The notes below the pieces were generated by a model, which saw only the letters and a program-made list of their open reading frames with translations, did not search any database and was not told the DNA's origin. A program made the translations under genes and the position numbers. This document shows positions 1 to 12,100 of a stretch of DNA of 64,000 nt, in pieces. Origin of the DNA: Whitmania pigra (taxonomy: Eukaryota > Annelida > Clitellata > Hirudinida > Haemopidae); assembly GCA_021613335.1 (NCBI GenBank), contig JAJTWR010000410.1, positions 509,501 through 573,500 of the forward strand. Direction: 5' to 3'. Each line of letters begins with the position of its first letter. Within the stretch, counting starts at the first letter, position 1.

Positions 1-94
1 CGGACCCATCTTTTTCGTCACATTTACCAACTAACTCATTTATAGTTGACGTTAAGGAACTCATATCGAAGTTATTTTCCTTTTGTAAAGCCAT
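1..94 (-). CDS. Possible first exon of an unidentified gene, cut by the window edge
   Basis: Read on the minus strand, an ATG at 94-92 opens a frame of 31 codons that stays open to the left edge (begins MALQKENNFDMSSLTS). It lies head-to-head with the SDCCAG8-like gene, about 630 bp away, so the interval between could hold a shared promoter. Composition is plausible for a hydrophilic protein, but the stretch is too short to assign to a family and no splice donor is visible before the edge. It could be a chance open frame. Confidence 0.3.
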   Translation of the reverse strand, partial: MALQKENNFDMSSLTSTINELVGKCDEKDGS

Positions 95-724
95 TGCAAA
101 TGTAAATAGATTTTATCCAAAACATACAACTAAAATTGTAGCGAACGAAATTTAGTCGGACGTGAATACTTGAAAGAAGCTCCAACATTTAAAGGCTTTC
201 ATTTTAAAAACACCGCAACTCGCACAGCATTTGATGAAAAGAAAATTTATGAATTAGCAAGGGTTTGGTTAATAAATTCGCTTTATGAAATTAATTGTTT
301 ATTAACATTTTATCAATATTTTAAATTGCAAATACATTATTTTAGATCATAAAATTTTATTCCAAGACTAAAATGCCATTAAATCATCTGAATCAATAAA
401 ATGCTTAATAATAATAATAAAGTAATTTATCATGTCTTGCTTAATACTACAAATTGTTTGGAAATAGAAATATTCCATAAGGAGAGTCCTAATAAGTCAC
501 TGGGGTCCGTCTCACACTAAATGTACCAGTCAAATCTAGTTTAATTAATGTTATAAATACACAAGTTTTCTGCCTCTGTTTTTAAATGTTTTTTGTTAAT
601 AGTAACAAAATTTTGGGATTTAGATATATTTGACAATTTAAAAATTAGTCTTAAAAAAGGCCAAAGCATCGCCTTAGTATATTAATATACAAAATTTTGT
701 CGTTATAGTAACGCGGCATTAAAA
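95..724. other. Intergenic, AT-rich, between divergent starts
   Basis: No convincing gene. A 60-codon plus frame at 170-352 lacks splice support and family similarity. The stretch is AT-rich with short homopolymers; a promoter for the gene starting at 725 presumably lies here, but no clear element was recognised. Confidence 0.5.
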
Positions 725-3700
725 ATGGATGAGATCGCACATGAGTTGAGCAACACAGAAAATTACAGACAGCTTGTCTCTGGTAAATAGAATTTTTATG
801 CATGCGAATATATATAGACATTTAAATGATAATGCATTATAATCCAGGTGAAGCAGAAAAGTCGATCAAACATTTGTTAGCATTTCTTCAAGATGATCAC
901 AAAGAGCTGGACAAACTAAATAATTCATTCAAGAATAATAATGGTTTGAGTGCTGGACCAAATGTCAGCGAGACTTTTGCTGATTTCTCACATTCTGAAG
1001 CAGCTAAGAGACTGAGATTGGCACTACAAACTGAGGTAATGAATGAAGAAGAAGCAGAAAACATAATATCCGAGCATGAGGTATAGGTTGTTAAATTATT
1101 TAATTTGCAAGTTAATTTTTTCTTAAAAAATTTATGAGAAGAAAATATGTGGTCAAAGTGTAATATTAAATTTAGCCTTGTTTTCTTTATAATTTTTTAT
1201 ATTATTACTTCACCATTGATAATTATCAATTTGTTATTATAATCATCAATTTGTTAGCCTACTAAGCAATATTTCCACCTAATAAGTCAATATTTTACTT
1301 TCTAAAAAATTGTCAATAAATTCTACATATTGTAAAAATTATATGTTTGAAGAATTTATTTGTAGAATTATTTGAAAAAATAATAAACAAATGAAATAAG
1401 TGCATTTTTGCCTTCTCAATAATTTGTTATGGAATTTTGTAGAAAGAGGCAATGCCTAATCCAAAACAATCAGATTTTGAGCAGACATTTCCTAGTCATA
1501 CATGTCCTGCTGAAGAAATACATAAGCTTTTAGAATTTGAACAAGACAAGGCAAATATCTATGCAGAAGAAAATTATCTATTGAAGGTAAATTTTCTTAT
1601 TGATTTTAAGGCTGTTGCAAGGCAAATGTCATAAAATCAAGTTGATTTGCAACTTTTTATTGCTATGTAGAAACAAAACCACGTTTTACTGAAGAAACTT
1701 GGAGATGTTATAAATGAAAATGAAAGCCTTCGAGAGTTTAAACTTTTCACAAACCAGGTGAATGCTAAGAATTCTCTACATCAGCATGTTTCTAGGGTCA
1801 TTCATTGAGTTATTGAATTCAGAACATTTTTCAGTTGACTTTATTTTCCTGTTTTGATATTTTATTGACATGCAAACCAAGGGCAAAATGGAACTCAAAA
1901 GTAAAAAAAACTAAGGGAAAAAGGCTCCCGATGGCAGATATCTTGTGGCCAATGATGAAAATTATAGTTGCATTTCAGCAAGATAAACATTAAGTAATAA
2001 TGAGTAACCGATTAGTACATTGCTATTGAGAGGTAATAATAAAGTGATTCAGTGCTTTCTTAAAAACATTTGAAGAGTTGATGATATTACATTGAATATC
2101 ATTAAGCCTTTTCAACTGAAACTAAGCTGAACTTAACAATTCCTTTATGGTGGCACACTCTCCACATATAGATTGAAGATGGCTAAAGCCAAAACTGACT
2201 AGTCTTCTAAGAGAACAATTTCTGTATATTAGTTTTCATAATAAAGAGTTTGATAACTCATGTGTATTGTAACTTACATTAAGCAAGGATTTGACTTTCA
2301 ACATTCATCGCAATTTATATATTTTTAGGGCGATGTCGCTGAAGATGAAAATAACAAGAAACTTGTTTTGGAATTGGTTGTTTACTAGATTGTTTTTTTT
2401 TTAAATTTATTTTAACATTGAAATTTGTTTGTGAATCAGGAAGAGTTGAAGAATATGTATGAAGCAAAAGTTAAATCCCTTCAAACTCAGTTGGATTTTT
2501 TCAGGCAAGTCAGTTTTTTTTAAATAAATTTAAATTTTGAGGCTTAAATAAAGTATTTACAGACATGAGAAAGTTGAATTAATGGAGGACAACAAAAGTT
2601 TGCTTAGAAAGGTTGCTGTTTTGGAGTCCCTTAATAAGCCTGATACACATAACTTTTGTATTAGATGCTTGCAAGAAATAGCTGAACCACAGGCACTCAT
2701 TGAAAAGTTCAGTTTAATTTTTAAACTATTTAAAGTAATTTTTTTAAATTCACAATAAATTCAGTTCAAGAGAACAATTACTAGAGCAAATTGAAATTCT
2801 GGAGAATAAATTACAAAAGTCAAAAGATGTTGAAAAGCATTTAATGGAAGAAATTCAAAACAAGATTCAAATGCAGGAAGAAACTCAACTGGAGATGACG
2901 AAAGTAAGCAGCTCTTTTACTGAGAATGTTGAATCGACATGCACTTATGAAGCTAATCATTTTATTGTTGATGTTAAGGCTTACATCGAAAGGGACAGAC
3001 TTAAGGATGATCTCATGGTTTCTCAGAGGAGATGGGAGGAGATGTTAAACAACATGGATGAAGTGATAACCAATAAGTGCCAAGCTGAGCAACAGCTTAC
3101 TGCAAATAAACTTCTAAGCATTCAAGAAATGGTTGTGTACAATGTATTTCTAACCAATACATTTCAATAATTTTATACTAAATTTATTACTTTTGTTTTA
3201 TACATTTTATTACAGTATTTGCCGCTTTACATAATCTTATTCATCTTGTACATATTCCAACATTGATAGAACAAAGAATTGGTTATCAAAGCAACCAAAT
3301 TACAAAATGCATTGGAGCAGTGTGAGGAGGAAAAGAGATCTCTTTCAGTTGAAGTAAATGAACTGAAAAGAAAATGTTCCAGTTCTGATCTTGAGTACAA
3401 CTTGGTGTGAAAATTTGCTACTGTTTCATGATTTTTGAAAAGTATTACAATGTCAATAATGATTGTCAATCACAAATGTAATATTAACAACTATTGCACC
3501 ATTATTTATTTACAACATCAGTTGACAGACAACATGAAAATAAATTTAATCCAATCAAGACTCGATGGAACAAATGTACAACAACAAGTTGAAAGATTGA
3601 AAGTGGAATTGAATCAGCTAGAGCAAGAGAGGCATGCTGTGAGTAACTAACTGCATATCATTGCAAGTCATATTTCTTGTAATACTAATAATCATATTAT

Positions 3701-4706
3701 TAACCATATTGCTAATACATCTGAATTATTAATATTATTATGACATTTGTAAAAAGGAATATTGCATTTTTAACAAACTCTTAAATAGGAAAGAATAAAA
3801 TTGAAGCAAGAAATTGAATCGCTTAATAAAAGATTTTATGAATCTGAAAAGGCACTGCTACAAAGCAGAGAAGAAGTTGTCAGCATGCAAGGAACTAAAC
3901 AAAAGCTGATTCAGCAGGTTGTGATTCGGAGATGATTTGTTGATGACTTGCAGGATCTCTTTTGCATGTTTTTATTGTGTTTGTAAGGTTGGTGCCTTAG
4001 AACAAACCAGGCTGCAACTAGAGGCAAAGTTGTTTGATTCAATGAAAGAAGTTAAAGAGGAAAATATTGAGAGGGAGGCACAGATCAACAGAAACATACT
4101 TATGATACATGAACAGTATGGTAAGATTGTGTCAGTATGGCACCATAATGTTTTGAATGAATGCATCAAGCAATGTTCTAGCTGCTTTTGGGGCTTAGTT
4201 TTTCCATTAAAGTTACTCATAACAAATTGACATCAAAATTACCACAATGTTAGGCTTTTTTATTCACTAACTTTGAGTTTATTTTATTAAATTACTAATT
4301 CTGTTTTATCTGGTTGTTTTTATTTTTTTTTTTTTTGTATACACTTTTTTGACACCTAAATTATTGGTTTATTAAATGTAACTCAGGTTTGGGTTAATGT
4401 AATCTGTAATTATTTATTACAGATGCAAAAATATCTCAGTTGGAAACCAACTTGCAAAATTATAAAAATCTCTCATCAGAATTGGAAGAGGAATGTAAAC
4501 TTTTGATTAATCAATTTGAAAATTCTCTGGGACTTCACAAGTTTGTTAATTTATTTCATTGGATGAAGATTTTATTTTCAAAAGAACATTGTTTTAGATC
4601 TGAAATGAACAAGCTCAGAGAAGAAAACAGAGCATTGAAATGTAACATTGAAAGTAACATGGAGTATGCATTTCGAATCGTCAACACAGTTGAGGAAAAC
4701 ACTTGA
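725..4706 (+). CDS. SDCCAG8: SDCCAG8-like centrosomal/ciliary coiled-coil protein
   Basis: Multi-exon gene for a long, almost wholly alpha-helical coiled-coil protein. The ATG at 725 opens exon 1 (725-782), which joins in phase to 848-1080, then 1443-1586, 1671-1757, 2329-2376, 2441-2504, 2563-2706, 2764-2903 and further exons to a stop at 4704-4706. A 57-bp intron (4541-4597) keeps the frame near the end. The family call rests on a Cys-x-x-Cys segment (FCIRCLQEI, near 2660) in the position of the LCLKC segment of vertebrate SDCCAG8, the ERDRLKDDL segment after it, and the LSSELEEECKLL block near the C-terminus. SDCCAG8 acts at centrosomes and the ciliary base (nephronophthisis/Bardet-Biedl gene in humans). 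Coiled coils mimic one another, so another centrosomal family remains possible. One intron has a GC donor. Confidence 0.6.
2505..2562 (+). other. GC-AG intron in the SDCCAG8-like gene
   Basis: The exon ending in QLDFF plus the first two bases of an Arg codon is followed by gcaagt, the usual GC-donor consensus, and the acceptor ag is at 2561-2562. Only this junction keeps the frame into HEKVELMEDN; using the nearby gtcagt donor gives an immediate stop. Confidence 0.65.
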
Positions 4707-5225
4707 AAATCAGTTCTATTCTACTTTAAAAAAATTCTACCTTAAAATCTAATTAAAAGGAATCTGAGAGAAGGGCTCGTTCCAAATGAGAATGAAATTT
4801 TTTTAGTTCTTCATTAGTATTTTACAGTTAACTATTGTGAATGATACTACTTTTTTTAAAAGTGTTACAAAAGAAAATTAATTGATTACTGCATCCACCT
4901 TAGTTGTACTGTCTTTATATAGAGCGAGTTTTGAAAAAAAACAGATTTTGTAACACATCTCAGGTGGCAGAGTATAATATTTATTTTTAAAGGAAAGCAG
5001 AAAGAAATTCGATGGAAATGATTTGTGGGATGGTCAAGGAAGAACCATTGCTCACGGGTGTCAAAGGCGCTGTCAGATCCTCAGCTGCCGCTCCTTTAGT
5101 TTCCTATGTTGGCTCACATCAGCATGTAATCGCAACATTTAGCAGCACAAGATTGATGAAGAAGTTTTGTAAGACAAAACAGCACCTTCAATGGCAGTTG
5201 AGCGAGGGCATTGTTAGGGCAAGTT
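4707..5225. other. Intergenic or 3' flank; one unassigned short frame
   Basis: AT-rich flank after the SDCCAG8-like stop. A plus frame from 5012 (73 codons to 5233) begins with an ATG just after an acceptor-like ttttaaag, so it could be an alternative last exon, but it resembles no family I know and its end runs into a repeat. I do not call it a gene. Confidence 0.4.
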
Positions 5226-5660
5226 TGGCCTGAGGGCTGCGTCTACATGCGGTGGTAATGGCAACAGACTTAGCTTTTCGTGTTTGAAACCCAATTTGTA
5301 CTGCTCTGAGCGTCCATGGATGTATAGAAATGCTATAGCGGATAGCAAAAATAACAATAAATAGCTCTACATGCGACGCTTTATAAATGAACTTGGTTGC
5401 AGTTTACACCTATGTTGCTGTGCGTAAAGGTCAGGGTTGTAGTGCATTTAAATGTAATCCTGTAGATTTGTAGATCATTGTCTTCCAGGGACAGATTTAC
5501 CTAGTTTGAGGTGCAGTTGATTGGTGGTGCCCCACAAGTCTGACAAACAAAAAAACCGGGGATTTCTGGTTGGTGGGAACAGTAGCATACCTCTACCACC
5601 CCTAAATAAATCCGGGACTTTTTCACCACAGTCAGTAACGCATAACAAACTTCAACACAA
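5226..5660 (+). repeat. SINE-like repeat, copy A (head plus long tail)
   Basis: The head (about 5226-5330) shares with four other loci the block catgcggtggtaatggcaac followed by a B-box-like segment near aacccaatttgtactgc. The tail (about 5510-5650), with ggtggtgcccca and a cctaaataaatccggg block, matches the tail of copy E at 52550-52690. The layout (RNA polymerase III-like head, conserved non-coding body) suggests a tRNA-derived SINE. Confidence 0.55.
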
Positions 5661-6132
5661 TGAAAATTTTATATTTTCGGGATTTCAATACACAAACAAG
5701 TTTATTTCAATTGTGCCACTTGTTTGGCATTTTTCATTTCAATATTTTCGTCGATTGTTAGAGCATAATTAATCGCGATTAATCTAGAAATTTTGACAAA
5801 AGCTTTGCGTTCCCTTAAATTGCAGTGCATTTGTACTCAAAACAAAGGACGTGATGAGACTACTTATTAATTTTACATAACTTAAGATTTCTAAGACGTT
5901 CATCATAAATTTAATACTTTTATCATTACTATCAAACATAAACTTTTAAAGTTAATAATTCGTAGTCATTAAGAGTGAAAATAATGTAATTAGTAAGTTG
6001 CGCATTTTGACTTTGTAGTAGCTCAAAGTTGACAACACTGGGTGATTAACATTGCCAATTGATGACATCACGTGATAAAAACAAGAGTTCGGAGTAAGTT
6101 GGGGAAGATCTTGTCCCAGTTTCGTTGCTACC
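5661..6132. other. Upstream region of the HD-PTP gene
   Basis: No gene seen. AT-rich; ends in the likely 5' UTR and the ATG context taccATGg of the next gene. Confidence 0.4.
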
Positions 6133-9100
6133 ATGGAAGGTGTACCGAGGTTACCGATGATGGGATTTGAACTCAAGTCATTTTCGGAACACGTTGATTT
6201 CACTACTCCCTTGAAATCAGTGAGTTGTTAGGTGTTAGCAGAATTGGTAGAAACTTAATGTAATGATTATTCAGTAAAGTCAATAATTTTTTGTTTATGT
6301 GCGTTGTTGACTTTACAGTATATAACAGAATTTTACTCGGAGAATGCTGAATTGTACAACAAGGAATGCTTTGAACTAGATCAGCTGAGAAAGGCAAATT
6401 TTTAAAAATTGTCTAAATTTGCTTACACATTAATAATTTGGCATGTGCTTTTTCAGATAGCTGTCTCGAGTTCCATTGATTTTATGGGTTGTAGTAATAT
6501 GAAAAAATATTATTGCCAGATTGAATTTCTACTCAGTAGATTTCCAATGACTGATGGTGGCTCCATACAGATTCAGTTTACATGGTTATTTTTTAATTAT
6601 ATTTGGAATGACAGCTTTGAATAAAATACAAAACATCCAAAAAGATTTGTATTTATACAAATTTATACAGTAGGCATTATTTTTCAGGGAGGATACAATG
6701 AGCCAGCAAATGATAACATTTACAGACATAAAATTTGAGCAGGCAAATATTTTGTACAACATTGGCTGTCTTCATTCAAAGTTGGGGAGCATGGACAATA
6801 GAATGTCTCCTGAGGTTCACATCCTAATTAAATTTGTTTTTGCTTTGAGAAAAATAATTTTTTTATTTTTTGCTCGTTTGAAGGGAATGAAAATATCATG
6901 CACTCATTTCCAATGTTCAGCTTGGATGTTCCAGCATTTGAAAGAAACTTTTGAGTCCTTCAAATGTTTAGACTTCAACAGAGACTTTCTCTCCTTTATG
7001 AGCACAACAATGCTTGTTTGTATATTCATTTCCATTTTAAATTTTGATTTTTTTTCACTTTTTATCCTTTGTTTTAGGCACAGGCTCAGGAGTGTATCCT
7101 GGAAAAGTCAATGACAGACAATAGGAAGAGTTCTATAACTGCCAAGGTATCCGCACAAATAGTGGAGTATTACAAGCAGGCCACAAAGTACCTCAACACT
7201 TTCATGTCATCAACTTCTGCAAGCTCAAAAAACATCAAGGTTTTTTTTATAATATTGCATGGTATAGCTTGTTGCTTAATCCATTACTATATTTTTGTAC
7301 CTTCCAGGAATGGAGAAGGAGATTGGATTTAAAGATTGGATTTTACGAATGCATCACTCTTTACTACATGGCTCTAAATGCTGAGGAGCAGAGCAAATGG
7401 GGTGAGCGATTAGCTTACATACAGGCTGCAATGAGTCAACTGGAAGATCTGATGAAGACCAACAAGTTGGATGATGCTGCAGTTGAAGAATCATTGAAGT
7501 TCATGGTTGATGTTGTCGGTGGAAAGTTGGTGCCCCTTGTCTGTGCAATGTTGTTGATATTAATTAAATTAAGCTTTAATAATTATTATTAATAACCATC
7601 CTCATAATAGAAATAACATGTTATTCATATCTAGTTACACTAATTCTGTTGCATCATTCTACTAGGTTCAACTCTGCAAAGAAAGACAATGACTTTATAT
7701 ATCATGACAAAGTACCCAGTTTAGACTCATTGCCAGAAATAAAAGGTAAATATTTAAATTAGTTTAAAAAATATTTATTTCAAAAGGTATTCCAAACCAT
7801 TTGAAGATTGAAACAAAGCATTTTCTTTAAAATAGGTGCCTCTCTTGTGAAGGGAATCCCTCTGAACATGAATGATCCTGAAGTAGCTGGTCAGGACATT
7901 TTCAAGAAACTTGTGCCATTTGTCGTCCATCAAAAGTCATCTCTCTACAGGTAGCACACCAATCAGTGAATTACTTTCATTATCAAAATATTTGAAATAA
8001 AAAGTTTTACAGTGAAGAAAAAGCCAAATTACTGAGAAAGGTTGGAACTGATATTGAATTGAAAGATTTAGAGCTCAAGTGAGATTTGTTTCGTAGGATT
8101 GAGTCTTTTGTTATTTTGGTTGTTTTTTTTAGTATTTATTTTCTGATAATTCGCATATTTTTTTTTATAAGTTTGAGTTAATTTGAAGGAACTTCTTATC
8201 TCTTCTCGAACTGAGTCCTGGTGACAATATCTTGCCCGAGTCCACAAAGATTCCTGACAAACTCTTGGAGAAGTGTGCTTCTATGAGTGTGAGACAAAAT
8301 GCCATCAAAGACCTCATCAGTGCTATGCAAGGTTGGTTTGATTGATCGAATAAAATATTCTCCCCATTTGAAATCTTAATATTTGCTGGTATTTTTCCGT
8401 GAGCAAATAACATGATATGTTTTGTAATACTTCATGCATCAGCTCTCTCATCAAGATCCACAGATGTTGAAGGAGACCTCTGTTCTACTCTAAAAATCAT
8501 TGAAATGGTTGAGCAGGGAATGCACGACATGTCGGTGAGAAGTTATTTTAATTTATTTGATGATAAATATCTACTTGAAATGTATATTCTTAATTATTAA
8601 AACATTTTTTGGATCTTAGAGGACTTGTGGTATTCAAGCAGATGGATTGAAAGAATGTGATGAAATAAGAAAAGAGTGCACAAAATATGGAGACACGTTA
8701 AAGTCGACATCTCAGTTGAACGAGGAACTGCACGGAATCATGGAGAAACACATTTCGAATCTGAAGATACTCTCAAGTCCTGTTCAGGATCTTTATGCTG
8801 CCATATCATCCTTGCAATACATGCCTAGTATGTTGTTTTATTTCTTAAGATGGTTTCAATGGTTAGGGTTTGCATTAATGCAAATAACATCACTTACGTA
8901 AGGCAAGGTATTCTAAATCAGGTGTTGTTTTCTATGACATAACATCAGTACCTAGTTCAAATGTGTGTATGAATATATTCCTATTGAAAGTTTACTAGTA
9001 AGTGAATGGTTAGCACATTCAATCCTTAATTTACTCTACATTCATAAGGGTTTTAAATGCATTCTTAGCTGAAAGTGAGTTGGAGATCCTTCAAGACATG

Positions 9101-12100
9101 AAGAAATTAATTGACAAAGTTGATCACATGACCAAGCAAAGGATTCAATTGGAAGACAAATTAAGGGATCAAATTCAAAAAGATGACATCACACAAATCC
9201 TTGTGGTTGCTTCTACGAACATCAACTATGAGGTGCTCATTAGTCATCCATCAATTAGTTTGTCAGTCATATTTACTTATAGTTAATTATTTATATGATT
9301 TTCTAAGGAATTGTTCAAAGAACAGTTGGAGAAGCATAGTCAACAAGTTGGTCTCATAAATCAGAATCTCACAGCTCAGGTTAACATCCTTCATGCTCTC
9401 ACTGAAGCTAATGCAAAATATGCAGCAGTCAAAAAATCTATTCTGGAATCAAATCGAAGGTTTGATTCATGGGTCAATTTGAGCATCTAACCAAGGATTC
9501 ATAAATAATTTCTGAATTTGAAATAAAACTAAATCTCTCCAGACAGCAGGATTTTATAGATGACATGATAAAGTCCTATGAGGTTTACGAAGATTTGTTG
9601 TCTAAGACTCAGCAAGGTGTTGATTTGTACGATAAACTCAGCACTCACGTTTCAAAAATACTTGAAAAAGCTGAACATTTGCTTAAGAACCATCAAGCCA
9701 AAGAAGCAACATTAAGACAAAAAGGTGGATTTTAATTTTCAGCTACATTTGGTTACATAATTAAATAATTTGTCTGTAACAGCTACTCCACAAACACCTG
9801 TTGTTTTGGACATCAAGGCTTCAAACACTTTGAATTCTGCCATAAATGTTTCACAACTCAGCAAACCTTTGGATGCTGTTAGTGCACCTCCAAGGCTCAA
9901 GGATTATTTGCCGTTTATGAAGCCAAACACATTTGGACCGCAGTCTGCCAGCTCAAACATTTACCAAGAAAGCAACTCACAAGTGCTGGATTTACCTCAA
10001 ATTCCACCATTAAATTCTGCTTCCTTGCCAAACAGTCATGCTGCTTCTCCCCTTCGGGTTAACATTCCTCCTCATCAACCGAAAATTCAATCGGGTGCTT
10101 CTTCTCTCACCAATCTTTCTCATCCCTTTTCTTCCCAGCCATCATTTCATCAAAATGTTGCTCCACATGAGCAATTTAGACTTCCATCAAGCACCCCTGT
10201 ATCTTCATTTACTGGAAATCAACCTTTGAGTTCAGGAATTATTCAAAATATGAAAATGGGAACAAATCCTTCTTTCCCAGCTTTTGAAGATCCTAGAAAA
10301 GAACAGAATTTTTCTCAAATCAATCAGCAGCAGATTGGTCATTTTGTGATGCCTACCAACACTGGCATCAAAACAGTTCAACAAAATACTTTCCCTGACC
10401 AAAGAACTCATCATAGTGGTCCTTTGTTCATTCAACCACATCTTCCTCCAAACTTTCAAATGACTTTTCATCAACAAATTCAACCAGCTACTCAGAATCA
10501 TTTTCAACCGACACCGCTAGAGCAACAGATGCAATCGGCAACGACACTCCAACCAACGGGGTCTCAAACGTCAGACCCTCGGTTTCCTCATCAATCTCTT
10601 CAAATGTTTACATCTCAAGCTTCCACTGCACTCAGAAACTCTGAGAGTTTGGGTCAAACTACTATGGCATCAACATTACCATTGCAAGTTCAAAATGTCC
10701 AACAGCATCAACAAGGATCTCAACAATTTCCTCTGAATTATCAACAATCACAAGCAGTCTTTCCACAGCCTCAACTTAACCCTCAATCACAAGAACCTTT
10801 CCACCAACTGCAAAGAAATTTTCAACAAACTCATCAAAGATTTCAACAACCTCGACAAAACTTTCAACAAGTACCGCAAACTTATCTGCAACCAAAGCAA
10901 CAACCTCTTCAGATGCAACAAAATTTTCAAAATACTACTCTTTCATTTCAGCAAGCTTATAACTTGAAACAGGCGGAAACAACAAACAATCAGTTTTCTT
11001 TGATAAATTCACATTTCCAACCGACCCAGCGAGATTGTCAGCAATTTGGATCTACTTACTTCCCGCCATCTGTTACTCCAATGCACTCAGCTCCAGCACA
11101 ACCTCCTCCTCTTCCTCCTTTAAGTTTGGCTGCTTTATCGATGCCTTCAGTGCCTCTTGAGCCAGGAAGGAACAATTTTACAACTTGTCAGGTTTCAAGA
11201 TATTCTGAAGTGCCAACTGATCAACTGAGAAAAACATCGTTGGATGAAATGCTGTCAAGCGGCAACAACGTAGGCCAACAGAGCTCTGTTTTAATTCCGA
11301 AGGTGATCACAGACGAAGATCTTAAACGAGAACAAAATGAGGAGGCAAAGAAAAATCTGAAACTGAACACCAAAGATCCATTTGCAGATCCTGAGATCCT
11401 TGCAAAATTTGAGGCAGAAGTGGAGGCATTCAGAAATCATGTTGAAGAACTATGCAGGCCTTCAACAAACAAGATGACTGTACTTGAAAATGAATGGAAG
11501 GTAAAGTTTGCGTTTGTATTAATCTCCATTGCTTATGTATCCATTGATTATGTATCCGGATAGGATTAGAAGGCAGTTCTAAATCGATCCACCATTTATA
11601 TAGTTTCCCTACTGGAGGGCGCTCCCTGGCGGTTATTGGTCATTCCTGTTCATAAATGTGATAGGGTCATTAATAAGTCATATAAATTAATTATAAATGA
11701 TCTGAAAATAAGTCAGACATTCGAACGTCACTTTGTAATTATATTCAGTCACTTGACCTAAGCTTGAATGTTATTTTATAATTTGTTATTGTACTTGCTA
11801 ATTAAGTGCTAATTAAGTTAATAAATTAAGTGTTATTATGTGTTAAATATTTTGAAGGAACTTAATGAAGTTCAAGACAAGTCAACCAAGTCATTCTCAA
11901 TGGCAATAGCTCGTTGCTATCCACTTAAGAACAGGCAACACGATGTAATGCCATGTAAGGATGAACTGCCATTAATAACTCTTTTGTTCCAATTTTACAT
12001 CTTCAGCCTTTTTCAGTTGATGCTTCGAGGGTGCGCCTGATTGGTGCAGCTGATGATTACATCAATGCCAGCCTTATCAAGGTTCGTTTGCCATTCTTCC

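Noticed and set aside
10232..10507. 91-codon minus frame inside the PTPN23 linker exon
   Set aside because: Shadow of the Gln/Pro-rich coding exon on the plus strand.
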